NCBI GenBank assembly: GCA_025358575.1
Contig: JANYJA010000036.1
Coordinates: 1-64,000, forward strand
Reading direction: 5' to 3'
Source: Terriglobia bacterium
GTDB lineage: Bacteria > Acidobacteriota > Terriglobia > Bryobacterales > Bryobacteraceae
Length of the DNA stretch: 64,000 bases
The notes beneath the pieces are model-generated. The model was not told the origin of the DNA. It was given only the letters and a program-made list of their open reading frames with translations, and searched no databases. How positions within the stretch are numbered: the stretch's first letter is position 1; every line of letters starts with the position of its first letter. The position numbers and the translations under genes are program-made. Below, in pieces: positions 1 through 10,049 of the stretch.

Positions 1-904
1 TAACGGCTGCCGGCAACGGCTCAAGCTCCACATGAGCGGCAACAGGCTCTGGGGACCTCTCGGTGGCTTCCACTTTCTCTTCGATTGCCGCCTCTTCCGG
101 CGTCTCGAATGTGTCCTCCACCGGAGCCGCGATCACTACCCGCGCCAGTTCTTCCGGCGATTCCAATAGGGCTTCTTCACGAATGTCGTTAACCACATAT
201 TTCGCCAGCGACTCCCCCGGCAGGATCGCAAACTCTTCGCCGTCACTAGACCGCGCGGGCGAAAGAGCGGCCGACTCCACGGGCGCCGCGGGCTCCACCC
301 GGCTGGGCTCGCGCTGCGGCCGCTGGTTGGGCGAAAAATATTTGGAATCGGGAAGGCCTCCACCGCCGGTGCCGCCCGGGCCGCCCCGCCGCCGCCTTGA
401 TCTTCGTCCCCGTCCGCCACGGTCTCCGCCGCGACCGTCGCCATTCCGCGGCTCACGGTTCTCCGCACGCCCGTCTACCCGCGCCTCCCGCGTTTCGCCA
501 GAAGGCTCACCCGAACGTTCCGGAGCTGCCGCTGCCGCTGGCGAATCGGAGGACACTGAGAGGTTCTCCGCGGAGCTCGCAGGGGCGGCCGATTCCGCTG
601 GAGCCGCGCTGCCGCCTTTTTCCAAGCGCAGCACCTTCTCCTCGACGCCGGTTACGATCTTGTCGTACTCCTCGTTGTCTTCGAAAAAATCGGAAACGTA
701 CAGAAACGCGTCGCGTTCCAGACCAATGTCCACGAATGCCGATTGCATTCCGGGCAACACCCGCGTGACTTTGCCCTTGTGGATACTGCCGGCGAGCGAA
801 TATTCCTTCTCGCGCTGGTAATAAATCTCGACTACCTGATCGTCCTCTAGAATCGCCACCCGGGTCTCATGGCGTGTGGACGAGACGATAAACTCTTTTG
901 ACAT
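1..904 (-). CDS. rng: Ribonuclease E/G family protein, N-terminal part (runs off window)
   Basis: The reading frame starts at the ATG 904-902 and stays open to the window edge, giving about 301 residues of the N-terminus. Residues 1-70 match the start of the S1 RNA-binding domain of RNase E/G, including the segments VTRVLPGMQSAFVDIG and RDAFLYVSD. In E. coli RNase G the S1 fold resumes within a few dozen residues. Here residues from about 95 onward are an Ala/Pro/Glu/Arg-rich, low-complexity insert with a cluster rich in Arg and Gly (about 130-165), and the rest of the S1 domain is not reached before the window ends. The family processes rRNA and decays mRNA as a membrane- or nucleoid-associated endonuclease. 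The gene follows rodA on the same strand after 291 bases. The family call is firm, while the choice between RNase E and RNase G is not. Confidence 0.88.
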   Translation of the reverse strand, partial: MSKEFIVSSTRHETRVAILEDDQVVEIYYQREKEYSLAGSIHKGKVTRVLPGMQSAFVDIGLERDAFLYVSDFFEDNEEYDKIVTGVEEKVLRLEKGGSAAPAESAAPASSAENLSVSSDSPAAAAAPERSGEPSGETREARVDGRAENREPRNGDGRGGDRGGRGRRSRRRRGGPGGTGGGGLPDSKYFSPNQRPQREPSRVEPAAPVESAALSPARSSDGEEFAILPGESLAKYVVNDIREEALLESPEELARVVIAAPVEDTFETPEEAAIEEKVEATERSPEPVAAHVELEPLPAAV

Positions 905-1195
905 CGCATTCTCCGTCGGGCTCCGTTTGGAAGCTCCTGGAACGAAGAAGAAATCGATTCACCCTGCGTGGCGGTCAAACTGCAAACAACCGTGCCTGCT
1001 CCCATGAAGCTCACGCTGGCCGGCAAGTGGAGTAACGCGACTGCGACACCTGCTCCGGGCCGGGGAACCGCTCCTCATTCGGACGGCGCTACTTTCTCTT
1101 CGCGGAAAAAGCTGCATCCGTTCTCCGAGAGTCTCTTTGGCTCCCAACATTTAAATCTAAAAACACAAACTGCCCTGCTCCAATAAAACCAATCG
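905..1195. other. Intergenic leader between rodA and the RNase E/G gene
   Basis: This 291-base gap holds only short, implausible reading frames. It is the 5' leader region of the RNase E/G gene. RNase E leaders in enterobacteria fold and autoregulate the enzyme, so a structured leader is possible, but I cannot identify a known RNA family here. Confidence 0.35.
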
Positions 1196-2290
1196 TTAAT
1201 TTACAAAACGTCGCAACCGGACGTTATTCACCAGCCCAAGCATCAGAAACACTGACCAGATGCTTGAACCTCCATAACTCATCAATGGCAATGGGATACC
1301 AGTGACGGGCATCCGGCCCACCACCATCCCGACATTTACCAGCAAATGAAACAACAACAGGGCGGCCACGCCCATACAAATATACATCCCGGCCCGATCC
1401 GTGGAAGTCTGTGCGTTCTGAACAATCTGCATCAACAAAATAAAATATAGCGAAAGCGCCACCATGACGCCCACAAACCCGTGCTCCTCGGCAAATGCCG
1501 AAAAGATAAAATCCGTGTGCGGAACCGGCAGAAATCGCAACTGCGTTTGCGACCCTTTGGTCACGCCCTTACCCCACATTCCGCCAGCGCCCACTGCAAT
1601 CTTCGACTGGTTTACCTGATAACCCGAACCCAGAGGATCGCGGTCCGGATCCAAAAAACTCACCAGCCGCGCCTTCTGGTAATCCTTGAGGGAAAAATAT
1701 GCAACTGGAACAATTAACACAAAAACCAGGCCGATGGTAGCCCAATATTGCCAGCGCAAACCCGCCAGCGCCACCCCAATCATCAAGATTGGCAAATACG
1801 TTAGAGCCGTTCCCAAATCCGGCTCCTTGGCGATCAAAAGCATGGGAACCAGAATCAAACCGGCGATCTTCAGCAGATCTTTCAACTCCAAGACGTCGCC
1901 TCGAAGCTCCGTCATGAATCTAGCTACTAATAATATTATCACCAGTTTGGCGAATTCCGACACCTGCAAATGGACGCCGCCCGGCAGCAGAATCCAGCGC
2001 TGGGACCCAAACGCGCTCTTGCCGATTACCAGCACGGCTAGGAGCAGAACCACCGCGATGATGTACATAGCCGGGACCTGCCCCATCAGGGTGTGATAAT
2101 CGATCAGCGACACGATCCACATCAGCAGAATACCCGCGCCGATGTAAATCATCTGTTTCCACCAGGCGTCGTGCCACGTGGCGGTGTCGTAAGTGGCGCT
2201 GAAAATTTGGAGAATACCGAGGCCGCAGATCACGAGCACGATGAGAAACATCGGCCAATCGAAATCGCGGAGGGAGTGGTAGCGCGCCAT
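1196..2290 (-). CDS. rodA: Rod-shape peptidoglycan glycosyltransferase RodA (SEDS)
   Basis: RodA polymerises lipid II into glycan strands in the inner membrane, working with PBP2 and the MreBCD scaffold during side-wall growth. The 364-residue protein has about ten hydrophobic segments and the SEDS signature near the C-terminus (TGIPLPLMSYGGSS). An internal stretch around KARLVSFLDPDRDP is also typical. Length is normal for the family. It lies downstream of mreBCD and mrdA on the same strand, but a degraded acyltransferase gene separates it from mrdA, which is unusual. The start at 2290 is the first good ATG; no strong Shine-Dalgarno sequence is seen. Confidence 0.97.
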   Translation of the reverse strand: MARYHSLRDFDWPMFLIVLVICGLGILQIFSATYDTATWHDAWWKQMIYIGAGILLMWIVSLIDYHTLMGQVPAMYIIAVVLLLAVLVIGKSAFGSQRWILLPGGVHLQVSEFAKLVIILLVARFMTELRGDVLELKDLLKIAGLILVPMLLIAKEPDLGTALTYLPILMIGVALAGLRWQYWATIGLVFVLIVPVAYFSLKDYQKARLVSFLDPDRDPLGSGYQVNQSKIAVGAGGMWGKGVTKGSQTQLRFLPVPHTDFIFSAFAEEHGFVGVMVALSLYFILLMQIVQNAQTSTDRAGMYICMGVAALLLFHLLVNVGMVVGRMPVTGIPLPLMSYGGSSIWSVFLMLGLVNNVRLRRFVN

Positions 2291-2362
2291 TCAGCGGTGT
2301 ACATCGGGCGAGCCCGATAAACAAATGTTAGCGCAATCGCGCTGCCGAGCCGAGTCTTACAA

Positions 2363-3413
2363 TCATCTCGCGCTAGGTTCAGAATTGGCATTGACACGAG
2401 GCAAGGGCCGTGAAGAAACACTTTTTTTCTCTTTGCCCCACATCAATATTCGATTTTCGATCATATAAAAAAGTAAATATCCAAGTGCGGTCGCGACTAC
2501 TGGCGATAAAATGGCGTTTATGGCAAGGGGAACATGCTTGCGTTCTAAGACCGTGACCAACGCCGACAAAACAACGAAATGGCTAAGGTAGATCGAGTAC
2601 GTTGCGTCGCCAAGCGCGGTAAAAAAACGGGGCGCCTAACGAGACAGCTCCGGCGACAATCAGCCAGTATGGAGCTCCGAACATCAAAACCATTCGCCCC
2701 GCCACGGAGTCACCCAATTTTACGCCAGTAAATGACGCGGAGACCCAGACCGCAACCAGGAGGATAAGTCCGACGGGGAGCATCCAGCGGAAGTTTTTGG
2801 TCGTGATAAACGCGGCCAAACAACCCGCCGCGAATTCCAGATTGTAGGGGCTCAATAGCCACGTTGAAATCCAATAGGGACCCGGAACCGGGATAAATAA
2901 AGCCGCGATTGTGGCGAGAAGCAAGCCGCCGAAGATCGGCATCGTGATTCTCGGGCGGAGCCAGATCGCGAGCGCGAACAGTCCATAGAATAAAGCCTCA
3001 TGTGCCAAGGTCCAGCCCGGGTTTACTATCGGGTGGGTGCCCGGCGTTTGCGGAAAAAGCAGGAATGACTTAACGATGACTCCCGTGCTCAGCTTGCTTC
3101 CGGAATTCCCGAAGCCAAACAGGTACAAGGGGAGCATCGCGAGAGTCATCAAAAAGTACAACGGGTAGATTCGCCTGAACCGCTTCCAGCCATACCGCTT
3201 CAGTCTTTCGGGTTTCCCAATATCGTTTCGGTGCGCATGGCAAATAATGAAGCCCGAAAGCACGAAAAAAAAATCGACTCCGGATTGACCGGGGACGAAT
3301 CCTGCGGCTAGCGGGGCTCCAGCCTTTTCGAAGAGTAGGACGGCCAAGTGAAAAAAGAGCACGGCCATTGCCGCAAGGCCGCGAAACACTTGAAGCAGTT
3401 CGAACCGTTTCAT
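2363..3413 (-). pseudogene. Acyltransferase family 3 (OafA-like), frameshifted at a T7 run
   Basis: From the ATG at 3413 the frame gives a membrane-bound acyltransferase of the OafA/NodX type. It has the N-terminal FRGLAAMAVLFFHL motif, in which the catalytic His is expected, then FFFVLSGFIICH and several transmembrane segments. The frame stops after VSLGAPFF. Removing one base from the run of seven (2621-2627 on the plus strand) restores FFTALGDATYSIYLSHF, the standard C-terminal family motif, which then runs to the stop at 2363. Without the frameshift the protein would have about 350 residues, normal for the family. A second homopolymer, T9 in the coding strand, sits at 3265-3273. The gene is inserted between mrdA and rodA, suggesting acylation of an envelope glycan. 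It may be a sequencing error, a true pseudogene or a slippage-controlled gene. Confidence 0.85.
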
Positions 3414-3470
3414 CTTGTCAGGATACACACAACGCCTCGGGTTGGTCGCCACCGAAAGGGTAATGGCAAA

Positions 3471-5330
3471 CTAGGTGGAGCTTCGTGCCGCAACCGGTTT
3501 TGCCGAACTCTCCAGTAACTTCAACCGCGCCTTTTTATCGAAGTACGCCTTCATCACATCCCGCGCAATCGGCGCCGCGAGCATCCCGTGCTCCCCGCCT
3601 TCGTACAATGCCACCACCACAATTTCCGGTGCGTCGCGCGGTGCAAACCCGACGAACCATGCATTGTCCTTCACCTTGTGGCCTTTGGAGAATGCATTCG
3701 ACGCCGTCTGTGCCGACCCCGTCTTGCCGCAAACAGTAACCCCCGGGATCTGCGCGCGCACGCCCGTGCCGCCTTCATTCACCACTGCGTACATGCCGTC
3801 GCGAATCCGCTGCACATTTTCCGGATTCAAGGCCCACTCATGCGGCTTGTCCGTCGCGGTTCCAGAACGAAGCAGATGGGGGGTATGCCAAATCCCGCCC
3901 ATGGCGATTCCTCCAATCAGCCGCGCCAGTTGCAGCGGAGTTACCGCCACCGCCCCCTGCCCGATCGCCACCGAAATCGTCTCCCCCGCAAACCATTTCT
4001 GCCGGAAGTTGCGGATCTTCCATTGCGAGGAAGGCATCACGCCTTCCGCCTCGCCCGGCAGGTCGATCCCCGTGCGGTGCCCCAATCCGCCCTGATCGGC
4101 GTAGAACGCAATTCGGTCTATGCCCAGGCGGTTCCCCACGTTATAGAAGTATGAGTCGCACGATTGCGCAATGCCTTTATGCAGCGAAACCGCTCCGTGC
4201 ACTGCATGGCACTTGTAATAGTGCCCGTAAAACGACTGGCCGCCGGGGCAGTGAATCGTATATTGATCGTCAATGGCCCCGGTTTCGAGGCCCGCAATCG
4301 CCATGAGCGGCTTGAAGGTCGATCCGGGCGCAAGCTGCGCCTGAATCGCGCGGTTCAGCAGCGGCTTATTCGGATCGCCCTGAATCTCTCTCCAGTCGGA
4401 ATTCTTGATGCGGACGGCGAATTTATTGGGATCGAAAGTGGGCCGAGAAACCATCGCCAGCACCTCGCCGGTCCGCGGGTCCAGCGCCACTACAGCGCCG
4501 CGCCGCCCTTCCATCGCGAGTTCCGCCACCGTTTGCAGATCGAGATCGATGGTCACCTCCAGATCGCGCCCGGGCTTGGCGTCCTTAATCCCCAGCGTTT
4601 CGCGAATCTGACCGTGGTTATCGACGACCACCTGCCGCTGTCCGTCGACACCCTCCAGCACATCGTTATACTGCCGCTCGATGCCGAATTTTCCGACCAC
4701 CGCGCCCGGATTCTGATTGGCGAACTCGGGGCTGTCCAGTTCGGCATCGCTGATATCCCCGGTGTATCCGATGACGTGCGCGGCCATTCCGTTCTGCGGG
4801 TAGAGCCGCTTCTGCGCATTGATCAGCTCCATCTCAGGGAAGAATTCGCCGCCGCGGTGCGACTCGACAAAGGCCAGATCCGCGGGCGACAACTCTTCCT
4901 TCACCACGATTGTTTCGTACTTGGGGCGGCCGCGATAGCGCCCGATCTTCTTGGTCAAATCTTCGTAATCGAGATGAAGCCCTTCGGCGATCTCCTGTAA
5001 ATGCTGGGCCTTCAAGTTCTCCCGCGAAAGAATGAGCGTCCACGATGAGTGATTGTCTACGATGACGCGCCCGTCGCGATCCAGAATCTTGCCGCGCGGG
5101 GCGATGATGGGCGTGTACTTAATGCGATTCGTCTCGGCAAGCTCGTTGAAGACCTCGTGGCGTTTGACTTCCAGATCCCAGAATCCGGTGACTAAGAACA
5201 GGAAGATGGCGACGGTGGAGTACTGAAACACCGCCATTTTGGTCGAAGCGAATTTCGGATCGTCGTGAGGGGCTTGCGGGCCGGCGGGGCGCGGCTTCTC
5301 GAGTTCTGGCGGTGCTGAGGGGCGGCTCAA
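3471..5330 (-). CDS. mrdA: Penicillin-binding protein 2 (elongasome transpeptidase)
   Basis: PBP2 cross-links peptidoglycan during cell elongation and pairs with RodA. The 619-residue protein has one N-terminal membrane anchor (about residues 33-50), a PBP dimerisation domain and a C-terminal transpeptidase domain. The catalytic motifs are all visible: SxxK in PGSTFKPL, SxD in SCDSYFYN and KTG in CGKTGSAQ. The SCD form of the second motif is normal for PBP2. The gene begins 12 bases after the end of mreD and is part of the mre operon. Length fits the family. Confidence 0.97.
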   Translation of the reverse strand: MSRPSAPPELEKPRPAGPQAPHDDPKFASTKMAVFQYSTVAIFLFLVTGFWDLEVKRHEVFNELAETNRIKYTPIIAPRGKILDRDGRVIVDNHSSWTLILSRENLKAQHLQEIAEGLHLDYEDLTKKIGRYRGRPKYETIVVKEELSPADLAFVESHRGGEFFPEMELINAQKRLYPQNGMAAHVIGYTGDISDAELDSPEFANQNPGAVVGKFGIERQYNDVLEGVDGQRQVVVDNHGQIRETLGIKDAKPGRDLEVTIDLDLQTVAELAMEGRRGAVVALDPRTGEVLAMVSRPTFDPNKFAVRIKNSDWREIQGDPNKPLLNRAIQAQLAPGSTFKPLMAIAGLETGAIDDQYTIHCPGGQSFYGHYYKCHAVHGAVSLHKGIAQSCDSYFYNVGNRLGIDRIAFYADQGGLGHRTGIDLPGEAEGVMPSSQWKIRNFRQKWFAGETISVAIGQGAVAVTPLQLARLIGGIAMGGIWHTPHLLRSGTATDKPHEWALNPENVQRIRDGMYAVVNEGGTGVRAQIPGVTVCGKTGSAQTASNAFSKGHKVKDNAWFVGFAPRDAPEIVVVALYEGGEHGMLAAPIARDVMKAYFDKKARLKLLESSAKPVAARSST

Positions 5331-5342
5331 GTGGGAAGAAAG

Positions 5343-5879
5343 CTAGTTTCTCTCTTTTAGTTTATCCAAAAAATGAAAGAGCGCCACGGCAATTACGGCG
5401 TTCAGAAATGCGATCATTGCCACTTGCTTGATGTCAAAGGGAACCTGCTGCGCGAGCAATGCACGCGACATCACCCAATGCAGGAATCTCTCGAAGATCA
5501 GGAACACGAACGAAAGCAGCAGCCGGATCATGGGATGTTCTACATCGATACGCAGCGCGGTGGATGCCGCGAAGTATCCCACCAGCGTGTTGCTGATGCC
5601 CGACATGCCGACATAATCGCGCGACAGCGAATCTTGCGCGCAGCCCACCAGCGCGCCCAGCAGAAGTCCCGCCACTTGCGCGCGCCGCATCATGGCGAAG
5701 TAGATTGTGACCAGCAGCGGAATCTCCACGTACTGCAGCGAGCTGAAAAATAGCGGGAGATAAACTTGAAACAGGATCGCCAGTAGAGGAATCACCAGCA
5801 ATACCCAAATGCGGAAGTGCGCGATGCGGCTCTCGCGCTGGCCGCCCAGCAGAACGCGGTCGCCGGAATAACTGCTCAT
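5343..5879 (-). CDS. mreD: Rod shape-determining protein MreD
   Basis: MreD is a small inner-membrane protein that links MreC and MreB to the elongation machinery. This 178-residue product has five to six hydrophobic segments and no soluble domain, as expected. Its ATG at 5879 overlaps the last codons of mreC by four bases, which implies translational coupling. Sequence conservation in this family is low, so the call rests on size, membrane pattern and the strict gene order mreB-mreC-mreD-mrdA. Confidence 0.92.
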   Translation of the reverse strand: MSSYSGDRVLLGGQRESRIAHFRIWVLLVIPLLAILFQVYLPLFFSSLQYVEIPLLVTIYFAMMRRAQVAGLLLGALVGCAQDSLSRDYVGMSGISNTLVGYFAASTALRIDVEHPMIRLLLSFVFLIFERFLHWVMSRALLAQQVPFDIKQVAMIAFLNAVIAVALFHFLDKLKERN

Positions 5880-7174
5880 TGATTTTGGGGGACCACGGGC
5901 GGCTTCGGTCTTGGTTTCGGCGCGGGCATAATCGGTTGTCCAAACTCATCCAGCTTGCGTGGAGCGGCCCCTGATGGTTGCGTCGCGATCCTGGGCTTCA
6001 CCAGATTGCCAAATTGATCCACTGTTGGCGGCGCTACAACCGTATGTTTCAGCGGCGTTTGACTCGTGCCCGCCGGAGCGCCCGTCACCGGGGGCTTTGG
6101 CATTGGCGGGGCAGCGCCCGGCGCGGGAATTTTCATATTGAAATCGGGCGGCTTCGACCCTGGCAAGCCTTCGCCAAATACATGGTGTTGGGCATCGCCG
6201 ACCGACTTGTATTTCTCGCGCAACCGGTCCGCATCCGTGATCAGGAGGGGCTTCGCGGGCGCGTTGGGATCCGCGGGAGCCGCCGACTTATCGGGCGGGA
6301 CCTGGGGGCCGATGTAGATGGTTGGCGAGGCGGCCTGCGTCTGCATATCGGGGATTGTCTGGTGCACGCCCTGCACGATAATCAGCACTTCTTCAGGACC
6401 GTTTTGTAGACCGCTCGGGTCCACGGTAATGTCCTTGAACGATGGCCCGGACTTCACCACTTTCACCCGCCCCACCGCGAGCCCTTTCGGAAAAACGCGA
6501 TCGTCGCCGGAAGTAAAAAACATCTCGCCGGTTTCCACCTTTTCCTCGTTCTGCACGTAGTCCACACGGCACGACGCGTACCCCAGACCCTTCAACACGC
6601 CGTGCACGCGATTCTTCTGCGAGATCACGCCCGCTGCAAATCCCGGATCGGTAATCAATTGCACCTGCGAGGCGGTGGGGTACGAAGATGTGATCTTGCC
6701 GACGATGCCGTCCGGCGTCACTACCGGCATCCCTTTTTCCACGCCCGACGTCGATCCGCGGTCTACGAATACCGCGCGATTCGCCGCGCCCGTAGCCGTC
6801 CCGATGATACGTGCCCCAATCATTCTCGATGGCGTTTGCTTCTGGAAGCCTTCCAGTGCCTTGGCGCGATCCGCCGTCGCGAGTTCCGATCGCAAGAACT
6901 GATTGTCCAGCTTCAGCTTCTCGTTATCCAGTCGCATCCGCCGGTTTTCCGCGCGCACGTTTTGCAGCGCAAAGTAGTTGCCGAAGACGCCCACCACGGC
7001 CGTGCGTGAATCTTCCACCACCTTGGCGATCGGCGTCACCGCCGACACCGCCCAGACGCGAATGAACCGGACATCGTTTTCGTTTTTGACTTGATAGGCC
7101 AGAAGGACAAGCTGCCCCACAATCACCAGCAACAGCACAGTGATGCTGCGATAGCGATTCAGCAGGGTGTCCAT
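5876..7174 (-). CDS. mreC: Rod shape-determining protein MreC with long proline-rich tail
   Basis: MreC is a periplasmic scaffold anchored by one N-terminal membrane segment (about residues 10-28). A coiled-coil follows (about 65-110) and then the beta-domain, with MIGARIIG, FVDRGSTSGVEKGMPVV and FTSGDDRVFPKGLAVGRV. Residues from about 285 to 432 form an extra Pro/Ala-rich tail that many MreC proteins lack, ending in repeated PKP and PPV units. At 432 residues it is longer than common forms of roughly 280-370. The tail could bind partner proteins in the periplasm, which is inference. The gene lies 39 bases after mreB and overlaps mreD. Confidence 0.95.
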   Translation of the reverse strand: MDTLLNRYRSITVLLLVIVGQLVLLAYQVKNENDVRFIRVWAVSAVTPIAKVVEDSRTAVVGVFGNYFALQNVRAENRRMRLDNEKLKLDNQFLRSELATADRAKALEGFQKQTPSRMIGARIIGTATGAANRAVFVDRGSTSGVEKGMPVVTPDGIVGKITSSYPTASQVQLITDPGFAAGVISQKNRVHGVLKGLGYASCRVDYVQNEEKVETGEMFFTSGDDRVFPKGLAVGRVKVVKSGPSFKDITVDPSGLQNGPEEVLIIVQGVHQTIPDMQTQAASPTIYIGPQVPPDKSAAPADPNAPAKPLLITDADRLREKYKSVGDAQHHVFGEGLPGSKPPDFNMKIPAPGAAPPMPKPPVTGAPAGTSQTPLKHTVVAPPTVDQFGNLVKPRIATQPSGAAPRKLDEFGQPIMPAPKPRPKPPVVPQNQ

Positions 7175-7213
7175 TGGCTCCAGGGTAGGCCGTATTCGAC
7201 CGTAATCTTCAGT

Positions 7214-8239
<1,026 letters not shown>

Positions 8240-8367
8240 TTATAAGCTTTAATTTAAAGGGGAAATGTGCTCGTTGAGTAACATTAAATGCTAACACATC
8301 AGCGTTTAAAAATAAGCTTAAAGGCCTTTAGGCGAACGCCACGAGGAGTCAAGTATATGATGGATGG

Positions 8368-9492
8368 TTGTGTCTCGAGCGCTGCAACCGTCGTGAACTT
8401 GTGGTCGTGCTAGCCGGATTAGCCGCCTGCAAAAAGCGTGCCAGCCGTTTTAACGGGTACGCATTTGTCGCTAACGCCGGCTCTCGGACGTTGGCGGTGG
8501 TCAATCTAAGCAGCTTCTCGTTAGTGCGGGAACTCGCCCTCGGTGCCGCGCCGGCGGCAGTTATTTCCGTCCCCGATTCACGACGTGTGATAGCGCTTAC
8601 TCCCGATAACGGCGAAATCGTCGAATTCGATTGCGCCACGCTGCGCATCTCGCGCAAACTGCGAGTTGCCACCCGCGCCGTCTCCATGCGGTTGGGTTCC
8701 GATTCCCGCTCGTTGTGGGTTCTCTGCGCCGAGCCCGCGTCTCTCGTGCGCGTCGATCTCCCCAGTTGGCATGCCGCGGCCCGCACCGCTCTTTCTGGCA
8801 TCCCTTCCGATTTTGACCTCTCCGATACGCGCGGCGTAGTCGCCCTCCCCACAATGCACTCGGCCGCGGTCGTCAACCTGCAGTCGGGAAAAATCGAACG
8901 CCGAATCGAAGCCAATTGCACTGCTGCCCGCTTCGCGGTAAAAGGCGATCAGATCATGACCGCCGATTCCGCCACGCGCGTGCTCTCTTTATTTGAGACC
9001 GCCACCGGCGCTTCCGTCGTCACGTTGCCGCTCGCCCTCTCACCGCGCAATTTCTGCCTGAACAGCGATGGCGGTCAGATGTTTCTCACTGGAGATGGCC
9101 TTGACGGCGTCGCCATCGTCAGCCCCTACCAAACGCAAGTTGCAGAAACCATTCTCGCCGGGCGTACTCCCGCCAGCATGGCAGTCACTACTTCTTCGCC
9201 TGAGTATCTCTTCGTCGCCAACTCACAATCCGGGGACGTCACGGTGATCGACGTACAAAGCCGCCGGCTGGTCGCACAAGTCCCGGTCGGTGAAGATCCT
9301 GCAGCCATCGCGATCACTCCAGACAATGCGTATGCGCTCGTGGCCAACCGCCGCTCCGGAGACCTCGCTGTGATCCGTATCTCCACTTTCGCGGGCCTAA
9401 CTCGCCGCACACGTTCGGCCCCGCTCTTCACGCTTATCGGGGTGGGCGCGCAACCCGTTTCCATCGCCATTTGCTCGCTGCAACCGAGATAG
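8368..9492 (+). CDS. YncE-like beta-propeller protein, probable lipoprotein
   Basis: The 374-residue protein consists of repeated blades of about 40 residues with motifs such as YAFVANAGSRTLAVVN, LFVANSQSGDVTVIDV and ALVANRRSGDLAVIR, typical of YncE/surface-antigen seven-bladed propellers. Near the N-terminus LAGLAAC-K looks like a lipobox, so the mature protein may be lipid-anchored from that Cys. The start is uncertain. No in-frame ATG exists upstream, and the candidates are TTG at 8368 or GTG at 8401. A good AGGAG at 8343-8347 instead faces ATGs at 8357 and 8360 that read into a stop at 8411. Function is unknown; such proteins often bind ligands or partner proteins. Confidence 0.75.
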   Translation: MCLERCNRRELVVVLAGLAACKKRASRFNGYAFVANAGSRTLAVVNLSSFSLVRELALGAAPAAVISVPDSRRVIALTPDNGEIVEFDCATLRISRKLRVATRAVSMRLGSDSRSLWVLCAEPASLVRVDLPSWHAAARTALSGIPSDFDLSDTRGVVALPTMHSAAVVNLQSGKIERRIEANCTAARFAVKGDQIMTADSATRVLSLFETATGASVVTLPLALSPRNFCLNSDGGQMFLTGDGLDGVAIVSPYQTQVAETILAGRTPASMAVTTSSPEYLFVANSQSGDVTVIDVQSRRLVAQVPVGEDPAAIAITPDNAYALVANRRSGDLAVIRISTFAGLTRRTRSAPLFTLIGVGAQPVSIAICSLQPR

Positions 9493-9502
9493 CTACTCCA
9501 GC

Positions 9503-9541
9503 AAAAAAAAAACGCGGTGCCGCCATAAGTTTGGCACCGCG
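9503..9541 (-). terminator. Rho-independent terminator for the DUF5818 gene
   Basis: A perfect 9-bp inverted repeat, CGCGGTGCC (9513-9521) and GGCACCGCG (9533-9541), encloses an 11-base loop. Ten adenines at 9503-9512 become a U-run in a minus-strand transcript, so the signal serves the gene ending at 9565. Confidence 0.88.
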
Positions 9542-9564
9542 CGTGGTTTTAGACTAAAGCGCTA

Positions 9565-9918
9565 TTACGCCTTCTTTTTCTTTCCGGACATTGCCACGTT
9601 AGAAACTTTGATGGTATCCCCGGTCATCTCGCCGGTTAATTTCACCGTGTGGCCAGCATGTTCCGCCAGACCTGCATAGTCCTGATTATCGATGTTGTAA
9701 ACCTTGCCTTTGCTAGCGAACACATACTTCGCGCCGCCCTTGACGCAGGCTTCCGTGCAGTCGCGGTTCGACATCTTAGCCCCGTGCTCGCCTGCCATAT
9801 GCTTGGCGCCGCATTTGCTGTCGCTGATAGAGCCAACCCAGGTTTTCTCAGCCGCAAAAGCCGATCCCCCGAGAAGCGCAATAGCCGTTAAAAAATTGAG
9901 TGCAACCTTCATAAACAC
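9565..9918 (-). CDS. Small secreted DUF5818-like protein
   Basis: The 117-residue product has a Sec signal peptide (about residues 1-22, ending near SAFA) and a compact domain with four cysteines in SDSKCGAKH and DCTEACVKGGAKYVFA, then a small beta-rich part, KVYNIDN to LTGEMTGDTIKV, and a lysine-rich end. It matches a family of small secreted acidobacterial proteins of unknown function. A second, frameshifted copy lies at 55508-55863, so the family is duplicated in this genome. A terminator follows directly. Confidence 0.82.
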   Translation of the reverse strand: MFMKVALNFLTAIALLGGSAFAAEKTWVGSISDSKCGAKHMAGEHGAKMSNRDCTEACVKGGAKYVFASKGKVYNIDNQDYAGLAEHAGHTVKLTGEMTGDTIKVSNVAMSGKKKKA

Positions 9919-10049
9919 CTCTGTTGGTATTTTAATGGGGGCGTGAATTAAATTAGAAACAATGAAGGGGAATTAACGAGACGGGGTGTGAGAAAACAGA
10001 CGTTTGGGAGCATGGCGACTTCGGAGCCGCCCTGCTCCCAAAAACAACG

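Noticed and set aside
63-821. Long plus-strand reading frame rich in Ser, Pro and Arg
   Set aside because: It is the antisense shadow of the low-complexity insert in the RNase E/G gene, and its protein has no family features.
905-1195. 6S RNA or other structured RNA upstream of the RNase E/G gene
   Set aside because: Some short inverted repeats are present, but I could not fit the region to a known RNA fold.
3475-5000. Several plus-strand frames of 60-278 residues
   Set aside because: They lie antisense to mrdA, whose catalytic motifs are intact; high GC content creates these open frames.
10006-10039. Hairpin GGGAGCA/TGCTCCC after the EXORDIUM-like gene
   Set aside because: The stem is real but no U-run follows on the minus strand, so a terminator call is weak.
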